This document shows positions 1-6,022 of a stretch of 6,711 nucleotides of DNA, one piece after another. Source of the stretch: Eubacterium sp. (lineage in GTDB: Bacteria > Bacillota > Clostridia > Oscillospirales > Acutalibacteraceae); NCBI GenBank assembly GCA_029052085.1, contig JAIDJS010000029.1:1-6711 (forward strand), in the 5' to 3' direction. A program made the position numbers and the translations under genes. Within the stretch, counting starts at the first letter, position 1, and each line of letters begins with the position of its first letter. Below the pieces are notes generated by a model, which was not told the DNA's origin, did no database searches, and worked only from the letters and a program-made list of their open reading frames with translations.

Positions 1-569
1 TGTATAATGCTGCGTTTCCTGCAATGATATTGTCAAAGGAAAACGGCGGCGAAATTGCACTTGGAACAGTAAACGCGTTTATCGGTTTTGCCACACTTAT
101 AGGCAGTATTATCGCTTCTGTAATGCCAACACCGAAAAGCAGAGTAAAGGTAATTTGCAATACTTTGCTTATAGCAATGAGCACGGAAAACTTCTTTCTT
201 GCCTTTGGCAAAACCTTGCCGTTATGGTGTATCGGCGGGGTATTGGGATGGCTGTGCATACCGATTATGAATGCGAATATGGATGTTTTATTCCGTGAGC
301 GTATTCCTGTTCATATGCAGGGCAGAGTTTATGCAGCAAGAAATACATTTCAGTTTTTTACAATTCCTCTTGGATATATTATCGGTGGATTTCTTGTTGA
401 CAAGGTATTTGAGCCGATTATGGCGAAAAAAGAAAATATGATATTGTCCGTATTGTTTGGAACGGGTAAGGGTTCAGGTGCGGCATTTCTGTTTTTGTTC
501 TTAGCATTTGCAGGAATAGCAATCTGCCTTGTGTTCAGAAAAGATAAAAATATTCGGAAACTTGAATAA
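1..569 (+). CDS. MFS transporter, C-terminal part (5' end outside window)
   Basis: Open frame entering from the left edge (first full codon at position 3) and ending at TAA 567-569; 188 residues are visible. It is probably an integral membrane efflux protein of the major facilitator superfamily. About five hydrophobic segments can be picked out, at roughly visible residues 23-41, 49-68, 72-95, 116-134 and 160-178, which would match the second half of a 12-helix transporter. The loop with QGRV followed by ARNTFQFF and a Pro/Gly-rich helix ending GGFLVDKVF resembles MFS_3-type exporters (EntS or macrolide-efflux-like), as does the late GTGKGSG loop. The tail is basic (FRKDKNIRKLE), as expected for a cytosolic C-terminus. 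The ATG at 24 lies inside the conserved region, so it is not the real start. Substrate cannot be told from this part. It is followed by a terminator, so it is a separate transcription unit from the aromatic genes. Confidence 0.87.
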   Translation, partial: YNAAFPAMILSKENGGEIALGTVNAFIGFATLIGSIIASVMPTPKSRVKVICNTLLIAMSTENFFLAFGKTLPLWCIGGVLGWLCIPIMNANMDVLFRERIPVHMQGRVYAARNTFQFFTIPLGYIIGGFLVDKVFEPIMAKKENMILSVLFGTGKGSGAAFLFLFLAFAGIAICLVFRKDKNIRKLE

Positions 570-571
570 CG

Positions 572-604
572 AAAAAGCAGTCGGGAAACCGGCTGCTTTT
601 TTTT
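572..604 (+). terminator. Rho-independent terminator after the MFS gene
   Basis: Three bases after the MFS stop codon, a 9-bp stem (576-584 with 589-597, including one G-U pair) closes a GAAA tetraloop at 585-588. A run of T follows to position 604. The A run at 572-575 can pair with the first Ts and extend the stem. This is a textbook intrinsic terminator and separates the transporter from the aromatic operon. Confidence 0.93.
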
Positions 605-644
605 ATATACAAAATCGGTTTATAATTATTTAATTCTAATTTTC

Positions 645-673
645 TTGATTTTGTAAGAATTATATATTATTAT
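645..673 (+). promoter_or_regulatory. Putative sigma-A promoter of the aromatic operon
   Basis: TTGATT (645-650) and TATTAT (668-673) are separated by 17 bases, a good match to the housekeeping -35/-10 pattern. Transcription would start near 680, giving a leader of about 25 bases before the tyrA ATG at 705. The position, just after a strong terminator and before a run of co-directional genes, supports it. The region is very AT-rich, so chance matches are likely; an alternative pair is TTGTAA (651-656) with TATAAA (673-678), spacing 16. With so short a leader there is no room for a T-box or other riboswitch, and none of their motifs were seen. Confidence 0.5.
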
Positions 674-704
674 ATAAAAAGAATTATTAGTGGAAGTATG
701 TCTT

Positions 705-1529
705 ATGAAAATTTTAGTTTTAGGTTTGGGACTTATCGGTGCAAGTATTGCAAAAGCCTTAAAAAAAAATACAAATCATTATGTTTTAGGCTGGAACAGA
801 ACAAAATCCGTTACCGAAAAGGCGCTTGCAGACGGTGCAATTGATGAAACAGGTAAGCTGGATGAACTGCTTTCGCAGGCAGATATAACCTTTATCAATT
901 TTTATCCCGATGCAATCGTTCCGTTTGTTATAGAAAACAGGGATAAATTTAAAAAAGGCAGCATTGTAACAGACAGCTGCGGAATTAAATCCAAGATCTG
1001 CCGAACTCTTGAAAAAGAGAATTTTGATTTTTCATATATCGGTGCGCATCCCATGGCCGGCCGTGAGGTTTCCGGCTATGATGCAAGCCTTGCTACCCTG
1101 TTTGATAATGCTTCATTTATCTGTACTCCCACAAATGCAAAGAAATCCGAAACGGATACCTTGGTTGAGCTTGCAAAGGAAATGGGCTTTAAAAGAACAG
1201 TTGTTACAACACCTGAGCATCATGATGAAATGATTGCGTTTACATCACAGATTGCGCATGTGCTTGCCTGCTCCTATGTTTTAAGTCCGCTTGCTCCGTA
1301 TCATCCCGGCTTTTCGGCAGGCTCCTACAGGGATGTTTCCCGTGTTGCAAGAATTAACGGCGAAATGTGGAGCGAGCTTTTTATTTCAAATAAAGAGCCG
1401 CTTATTAAGGAAATAGATGATTTGGTTTTAAATCTTGAACGCTTTAAAGAAGCTATAAAGGAAGAGGACGGCAAGGGGCTTATTGAATTGATGTCTAAGG
1501 CAAATAAAATTAAAGAGGAAATCGGTTAA
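705..1529 (+). CDS. tyrA: Prephenate (or arogenate) dehydrogenase, short form without ACT domain
   Basis: 274-residue cytosolic enzyme for the oxidative decarboxylation of prephenate (or arogenate) on the route to tyrosine. An N-terminal Rossmann fold shows GLGLIG (residues 7-12). The catalytic region has TDSCGIK (89-95), HPMAGRE (115-121) with the conserved His, SQIAHVLA (181-188) and YRDVSRVA (208-215), all family hallmarks; the rest is the helical dimerisation domain. The end of the second beta strand reads GWNRT (29-33), with Asn-Arg where NAD-dependent members usually have an acidic residue, which hints at NADP use (inference). No ACT domain follows, unlike the longer Bacillus-type TyrA. 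I chose ATG 705 because MKILVLGLG is the usual family N-terminus and GGAAG (692-696) sits 8 bases upstream as a modest binding site; a GTG at 690 would add five residues without benefit. First gene of the operon; its TAA overlaps the aroB ATG by one base. Confidence 0.93.
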   Translation: MKILVLGLGLIGASIAKALKKNTNHYVLGWNRTKSVTEKALADGAIDETGKLDELLSQADITFINFYPDAIVPFVIENRDKFKKGSIVTDSCGIKSKICRTLEKENFDFSYIGAHPMAGREVSGYDASLATLFDNASFICTPTNAKKSETDTLVELAKEMGFKRTVVTTPEHHDEMIAFTSQIAHVLACSYVLSPLAPYHPGFSAGSYRDVSRVARINGEMWSELFISNKEPLIKEIDDLVLNLERFKEAIKEEDGKGLIELMSKANKIKEEIG

Positions 1530-2578
1530 TGAAAAAGCTTACGGTTCATGTTGGTAAAACATATGAGATTATAATTGAAAAGGGCGTAATGCAGAATTGC
1601 GGAAGCTATATCAAAAAGGTTTCAAATGCAAAAAAGGCATGCGTTATAACAGACAGCAATGTTGCCCCCTTATATCTTGATAGGGTTGTTTCAAGCCTTG
1701 AAAAAGAGGGATACGAGATTTTCTCATTTATTTTTGCAGCAGGCGAAAGCTCAAAAACAACTGCAACGGTTGTTGAAATGGTTGAATTTCTTGCCGAAAA
1801 CGGCTTAACAAGAAAGGATATTGTTGTTGCGCTCGGCGGCGGTGTCTGCGGAGATATGGCAGGCTTTGCTGCAGCCATTTATTTAAGAGGGATTGATTTT
1901 GTTCAGATTCCTACTACGCTGCTTTCTCAGGTGGATTCATCTGTAGGCGGAAAAACAGGTGTTGATTTGCCGCAGGGCAAAAACCTTTGCGGTGCTTTTC
2001 ATCAGCCGATTCTTGTGCTGATTGATCCGTTGGCGCTGAATACGCTTTCCGATCATTTCTTCAGCGACGGTATGGGCGAGGTTATTAAGGCAGGCTGTAT
2101 TAAGTCGGCAGACCTTTTTGAAAAGATAGAAAATGAAGATATTAAAGAAAATATTGAAGAAATCATATTTGATTGTGTTGATATCAAGCGCGGTGTTGTA
2201 GAGCGTGATGAAAAGGAGCAGGGCGAAAGAGCGCTCCTGAATTTCGGTCATACAATTGGTCATGGTATTGAAAAGCTGCATCATTTTTCAGGGGTGTCCC
2301 ATGGCGAGGCTGTGGGAATCGGTATGCTTATGATAAGCGAAATCGGCGAAAGAGAAGGCTTAACCGAAAAGGGAACTGCCAGAAGAATTAAAGCTGTGCT
2401 TGAAAAATACAATATGAAAACCACTGATTATCATTCAGCTGAAGATATTATTGATGCTATGCAGCATGATAAGAAAAAAACCTCAAGTGGTATCAATTTT
2501 GTTATGCTGAAAGCAATTGGGGATAGCTTTATTTATCCTGTTGAAAATGAAAACATAAACAAGTTATTCGGGTTATAA
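1529..2578 (+). CDS. aroB: 3-dehydroquinate synthase
   Basis: 349 residues, normal length for the family. It converts DAHP to 3-dehydroquinate, the second step of the shikimate pathway, in the cytosol, using NAD+ catalytically and a divalent metal (Zn or Co). Visible hallmarks are GGGVCGDMAGF (103-113) for nucleotide binding, PTTLLSQVDSSVGGKTGVD (128-146) in the active site, and GMGEVIKAG (181-189). FGHTIGHGIE (239-248) and SHGEAVGIGM (257-266) follow. By family comparison the metal ligands are Glu184, His241 and His258, with His245 catalytic; all are present. The start ATG shares its A with the tyrA stop codon (TAATG), and AGAGGAA (1514-1520) lies 8 bases upstream, so translation is likely coupled to tyrA. 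It ends one base before aroA. The longest reverse-strand frame over this gene is a shadow. Identity is very secure. Confidence 0.98.
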   Translation: MKKLTVHVGKTYEIIIEKGVMQNCGSYIKKVSNAKKACVITDSNVAPLYLDRVVSSLEKEGYEIFSFIFAAGESSKTTATVVEMVEFLAENGLTRKDIVVALGGGVCGDMAGFAAAIYLRGIDFVQIPTTLLSQVDSSVGGKTGVDLPQGKNLCGAFHQPILVLIDPLALNTLSDHFFSDGMGEVIKAGCIKSADLFEKIENEDIKENIEEIIFDCVDIKRGVVERDEKEQGERALLNFGHTIGHGIEKLHHFSGVSHGEAVGIGMLMISEIGEREGLTEKGTARRIKAVLEKYNMKTTDYHSAEDIIDAMQHDKKKTSSGINFVMLKAIGDSFIYPVENENINKLFGL

Positions 2579-2579
2579 A

Positions 2580-3794
2580 ATGAGTAAAGTAAAAATCAAA
2601 AACGCAATATTAAACGGAAGTGTGATTATTCCGCCAAGCAAGTCTGCAGCGCACAGGGCGCTTTTATGCTCGTTTCTTGCAGGCGGTGGTGCCGTAAGTC
2701 CGATTATTCATTCTAAGGATATGCAGGCTATGCAGCAGGCAATTTCCGCTCTTAAAAATGATGAGAAAATTGTAGACTGTATTGAATCGGGAAATACACT
2801 TCGCTTTGTAATTCCCGTTGCGGCGGCGCTTGGAAAACGCGTAACCTTTGTCGGCTTCGGCAGACTTCCGGAAAGACCTCTTGAAACCTTTCTGGAGCTT
2901 CTTCCGAAGCATAATATCAAATGCACATCAAATGGAAAGCTTCCTCTTTCCATTGAAGGGCAGCTGGCTCCCGGCAGATATGAAATTGCAGGCAACATCA
3001 GCTCTCAGTATATTTCCGGGCTTCTTTTTGCTCTCCCTATACTTGATGGCGACAGTGAGATTGTGCTTACAACAAAGCTTGAAAGCAAGCCGTATATTGA
3101 TTTAACCATAAAAGTTATGGGCGATTTCGGTGTTGAAATAAAGGAAACGGAAAACGGCTATTTTGTAAAGGGAAATCAGCAGTATAAAAGCAGAGATTAT
3201 ATTGTTGAATCTGATTGGTCGCAGGCTGCTTTTTTTCTTGTAGGAGGCGCTGTTGGCAAAGAGGTTTCATTAAAGGGTCTGGATATGAATTCCGTTCAGG
3301 GCGATAAAGCGATTGTGGATATATTAAAAGAATTCGGTGCGGATATTGAGATTAAGGAAAATGAAATCATAAGCCGAAAAGCTGAATTAAAGGGAATTAA
3401 GATTGATGTTTCCGATATTCCCGATACAGTTCCGGCTCTTGCCGTTGCGGCGGCGTACGCAAACGGAAAAACGGAAATTATCGGCGGAGAAAGGCTCAGA
3501 TTTAAAGAGTCAGACAGGATTGAAAGCGTGGTTTCCAATCTGAAAAGGCTGGGTGCGGATGTTACGGAAACAGCAGACGGAATGATTATAAACGGCGGAA
3601 AAAAATTAAAGGGTGCAGAGCTTCTCGGATATAATGATCACAGAATCGTTATGGCTTTCAGTATAGCCGCTCTTTTTGCGGATGGCGAAACGATTATAAC
3701 GGAAGCAAACAGTATTGATAAAACCTATCCGTCATTCTTTGAGGATTATAACAGAATTGGAGGGCAGGCAAATGTCTTCGGTAATAGGAAATAA
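2580..3794 (+). CDS. aroA: 3-phosphoshikimate 1-carboxyvinyltransferase (EPSP synthase)
   Basis: 404 residues, about 20 shorter than E. coli AroA but with both halves of the inside-out alpha/beta barrel. It joins phosphoenolpyruvate to shikimate-3-phosphate in the cytosol, the sixth shikimate step. Visible sites are PSKSAAHR (19-26; Lys21, Ser22, Arg26 bind substrate), GRLPERP (94-100) and SSQ (141-143). DIPDTVPALA (279-288) carries Asp282, the catalytic-base position, followed by RFKESDR (307-313), DHRIVMAF (353-360) and DKTYPSFF (380-387). The loop that is NAGTAMRP in E. coli reads ESGNTLRF here (69-76), so the positions equivalent to Thr97 and Pro101 are Asn and Phe. The start lies one base after the aroB stop with only a weak upstream binding site, so expression probably depends on coupling from aroB. 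The last 23 bases overlap aroC. Lys381 matches the conserved C-terminal Lys. Confidence 0.97.
   Translation: MSKVKIKNAILNGSVIIPPSKSAAHRALLCSFLAGGGAVSPIIHSKDMQAMQQAISALKNDEKIVDCIESGNTLRFVIPVAAALGKRVTFVGFGRLPERPLETFLELLPKHNIKCTSNGKLPLSIEGQLAPGRYEIAGNISSQYISGLLFALPILDGDSEIVLTTKLESKPYIDLTIKVMGDFGVEIKETENGYFVKGNQQYKSRDYIVESDWSQAAFFLVGGAVGKEVSLKGLDMNSVQGDKAIVDILKEFGADIEIKENEIISRKAELKGIKIDVSDIPDTVPALAVAAAYANGKTEIIGGERLRFKESDRIESVVSNLKRLGADVTETADGMIINGGKKLKGAELLGYNDHRIVMAFSIAALFADGETIITEANSIDKTYPSFFEDYNRIGGQANVFGNRK
3759..3763 (+). promoter_or_regulatory. Ribosome binding site inside aroA that sets the aroC start
   Basis: GGAGG, continuing GGAGGG to 3764, lies 8 bases before ATG 3772 and within the aroA coding sequence. 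It is the best binding site in the operon and favours ATG 3772 over the in-frame ATG at 3715, which would add 19 residues not seen in the chorismate synthase family. Confidence 0.8.
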
Positions 3795-4845
3795 AATAAA
3801 GTTATCCATTTTCGGCGAAAGCCATGGCGAAGCAATCGGCTGTGTTATAGATGGGCTTCCGAATGGAATAAAACTTGATTTTGATGAGATAAACAGGGAA
3901 ATGGCAAGACGTGCCCCCGGCAATGATAAAACGGCAACAACGCGTAAGGAAAGTGATGCGCCTCATATTTTAAGCGGTGTTCTGAATGGTGTAACAACGG
4001 GCGCTCCGCTTGCAATGGAAATCAAAAATACAAATACAAGAATCGGAGATTACGGCAATCTTATGCTGGTTCCGCGTCCAAGCCACAGCGATTATCCTGC
4101 ATATGTTAAGTATAATGGTAATAATGATGTAAGGGGCGGAGGTCATTTCAGCGGAAGACTGACTGCTCCAATCGTTTTTGCAGGTGCCGTTGCAAAGCAG
4201 ATTTTAAAGGCAAAGGGTATTACAATCGGGGCACATATAAGCAGAATCGGCAGTGCGTGTGATCATTGTTTTGATAAGAATAATATCCGTGCGGCAGAGC
4301 TTGATGCTGTTGCGCATAAGCAGTTTGCAGTAATCAATGATGAAAGCGAAGCTGAAATGAGAGCCTGTGTTGAAGCTGCCAGAATAAACGGTGATTCAAT
4401 CGGCGGCATTGTTGAATGTGCTGCTGTCGGTTTGCCTGTCGGACTTGGCGGAAATATGTTTGATACAATTGAAAGCAGGCTTTCTGCTGCGTTATTCGGC
4501 ATTCCTGCTGTTAAGGGTGTTCAGTTTGGTGCAGGCTTTGATTTTGCTGAAATGCTTGGAAGCGAAGCAAATGATGGTTATGAAATAAAAAACGGAGAGG
4601 TTGCCCTTTTATCAAATCATAATGGTGGTGTTTTAGGTGGCATGAGCAGCGGCGCGCCCCTTGTTTTCTCGGTTGTTCTGAAGCCTACCCCGTCTATATC
4701 TGTTCCTCAGAAAAGCGTTAATCTGCAGACTATGGAGAATGAAACGCTTGTTGTTAAAGGCAGGCATGATCCCTGTGTAGTGCCGCGTGCCGTTCCTGTT
4801 GTAGAGGGGATAACAGCAGTTACGCTTCTTGATTTAATGATGTAA
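3772..4845 (+). CDS. aroC: Chorismate synthase
   Basis: 357 residues from ATG 3772, the usual size (E. coli 361). It eliminates phosphate from EPSP to give chorismate, the last common aromatic step; the family needs reduced FMN though the reaction is redox-neutral. The N-terminal signature is GESHGEAIGCVIDGLP (15-30) with the conserved His18. ARRAPG (45-50) and TTRKESD (56-62) match the substrate/FMN-binding Arg region. RGGGHFSGR (121-129) is the central signature, GGVLGGMSSG (295-304) the flavin-binding loop, and RHDPCVVPRAVPV (331-343) the C-terminal signature. The start overlaps the aroA end by 23 bases in another frame. An upstream in-frame ATG at 3715 lies within aroA and would add a non-homologous extension, so it was rejected. 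No flavin reductase is encoded nearby, so reduced flavin must come from elsewhere if the enzyme is monofunctional, as bacterial forms usually are. Confidence 0.97.
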   Translation: MSSVIGNKIKLSIFGESHGEAIGCVIDGLPNGIKLDFDEINREMARRAPGNDKTATTRKESDAPHILSGVLNGVTTGAPLAMEIKNTNTRIGDYGNLMLVPRPSHSDYPAYVKYNGNNDVRGGGHFSGRLTAPIVFAGAVAKQILKAKGITIGAHISRIGSACDHCFDKNNIRAAELDAVAHKQFAVINDESEAEMRACVEAARINGDSIGGIVECAAVGLPVGLGGNMFDTIESRLSAALFGIPAVKGVQFGAGFDFAEMLGSEANDGYEIKNGEVALLSNHNGGVLGGMSSGAPLVFSVVLKPTPSISVPQKSVNLQTMENETLVVKGRHDPCVVPRAVPVVEGITAVTLLDLMM

Positions 4846-4864
4846 AAAGGACAATATAAAAAAG

Positions 4865-5995
4865 ATGGATTTACTCGATTTAAGAAAACGAATAGATGAA
4901 ATAGATTCAAAAATCATTCCTCTTCTTATTGAAAGAATGGGAATATCCGAAGAGGTTGCCGAATATAAGGTAAAAAACGGTATGCCTGTTCTTAATGAAA
5001 AAAGAGAAAAGGAAATACTTGATAATGTAAGAGAAAAATGCGGCGATCAGGGGGATGCTATTGCAACGGTTTTTGCGGCAACAATGGATGCCTCCCGTGA
5101 ACTGCAGCACAGAATAATCGGAGGCGGCGATGAGTTGCGCCGGTCCGTTAATTCAGCCTTAACGAATGAGAAAATTTCAATGTGCGCTCCTGTTGTGGCA
5201 TGTGCAGGTGTAAGTGCAGGAAATACAGATCAGGCAGCAAAAATACTTTTTCCGGATTCGCAGATAAAGTATTACAGCCAGTTTGAAGATGTTTTTGAGG
5301 CTGTAAATAAGGGGGAAGCGCCCTTTGGTGTTATCCCGATTGAAAATTCAACTGCCGGCTCTGTTCACGAGGCGTATGATCTGATGATGAGATATAAATT
5401 CTATGTTGTCGGAGCATATTCTCTTGATATCAATCATTGTCTGTGTGCAGACAGTGATGCAAAATACGAGGAAATTGAAAAGATTTACAGCCATCCGCAG
5501 GCGCTGGCTCAATGCTCCAAATTTATTAAGGATTTTAATTTTACAGGTGTTAACTATTCCAATACTGCTGCTGCTGCAAAGTATATTTCCGAAAGCGGCA
5601 GGCGGGATATTGCTGCTATCTGCCCTAAGGAGGCTGCAAGGCAGTACGGGCTTAAAATTCTTAAAACAGATATTCAGAATGTAAGCAATAATAAAACAAG
5701 ATTTATCGTTATTTCCAAAAGGCTTATTATTGAAAAAAATGCAGATAAGATTTCTCTTATTTTTTCCGTTGCGCATACAACGGGTTCGCTTTACCGCGTG
5801 CTTGGCAGATTTTCAATGGCAGGTCTGAATTTAACAAAGCTTGAATCAAGACCTATCGGAAACGGTGCTTTTGATTATTATTTTTACACCGATTTTCTTG
5901 GTAATCTTAAAGATGAAAAAACAATGGATCTGCTTTGCGCCCTTTCGTCAGAGCTTCCTGATTTTAAATTTTTGGGCAATTATCATGAATACTGA
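4865..5995 (+). CDS. pheA: Bifunctional chorismate mutase / prephenate dehydratase (P-protein)
   Basis: 376 residues, the usual size of an AroQ-PDT-ACT fusion. It turns chorismate into prephenate and then phenylpyruvate for phenylalanine; cytosolic. The AroQ mutase domain (about 1-85) shows Arg7, Arg24, Lys35, Arg47, Glu48, Ser77 and Gln81, matching E. coli catalytic positions; Asn44 replaces E. coli Asp48. The dehydratase domain (about 108-285) has GVIPIENSTAGSV (155-167), SHPQALAQC (219-227) and the essential TRF motif (278-280). Its N-terminal motif is unusual: GVSAGNTDQAA (115-125), where many members have a Gly-Xaa-Tyr/Phe-Ser stretch. The ACT domain (about 294-372) has AHTTGSLYRVLGRF (303-316) and ESRP (327-330), the Phe-binding motifs, so feedback inhibition by phenylalanine is expected. 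The start follows aroC by 19 bases; the best binding site, AAGGA (4847-4851), is 13 bases away, which is rather far. The mutase activity also supplies prephenate for TyrA. Confidence 0.96.
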   Translation: MDLLDLRKRIDEIDSKIIPLLIERMGISEEVAEYKVKNGMPVLNEKREKEILDNVREKCGDQGDAIATVFAATMDASRELQHRIIGGGDELRRSVNSALTNEKISMCAPVVACAGVSAGNTDQAAKILFPDSQIKYYSQFEDVFEAVNKGEAPFGVIPIENSTAGSVHEAYDLMMRYKFYVVGAYSLDINHCLCADSDAKYEEIEKIYSHPQALAQCSKFIKDFNFTGVNYSNTAAAAKYISESGRRDIAAICPKEAARQYGLKILKTDIQNVSNNKTRFIVISKRLIIEKNADKISLIFSVAHTTGSLYRVLGRFSMAGLNLTKLESRPIGNGAFDYYFYTDFLGNLKDEKTMDLLCALSSELPDFKFLGNYHEY

Positions 5996-6010
5996 TTTTA
6001 GTAAATAAGC

Positions 6011-6016
6011 GAGGTG
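6011..6016 (+). promoter_or_regulatory. Strong ribosome binding site supporting a TTG start
   Basis: GAGGTG, complementary to the 16S rRNA 3' end, lies 6 bases before TTG 6023. No in-frame ATG occurs before the transmembrane region, and the only other early start codon, GTG at 6014, is part of this site. This decides the TTG start of the membrane protein gene. Confidence 0.75.
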
Positions 6017-6022
6017 TGGCAT

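Noticed and set aside
661..676. TATATA...TATATA inverted repeat in the leader
   Set aside because: A pure A/T 6-bp stem is expected by chance in such AT-rich DNA and would be unstable; no terminator, T-box or riboswitch features accompany it.
690..704. GTG at 690 as the tyrA start
   Set aside because: It would add only MEVCL before the conserved MKILVLGLG start, and the GGAAG binding site overlaps that extension and is correctly spaced for ATG 705.
1937..2284. 115-codon open frame on the reverse strand within aroB
   Set aside because: It lies wholly opposite a certain, well-conserved gene, has no recognisable motif, and its composition follows from the codon pattern of aroB.
3715..3771. Possible 19-residue N-terminal extension of chorismate synthase from ATG 3715
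   Set aside because: This stretch encodes the conserved aroA C-terminus in another frame, and a strong binding site precedes ATG 3772, which gives the standard family N-terminus.
5563..5577. Short CTG/GCT trinucleotide run in pheA
   Set aside because: Only about four units, encoding an alanine stretch in a normal helix of the dehydratase domain; not a meaningful repeat array.
5348..5776. 142-codon open frame on the reverse strand within pheA
   Set aside because: Opposite conserved dehydratase coding sequence, low-complexity Asn/Ile/Phe-rich translation, and no family signature; a shadow frame.
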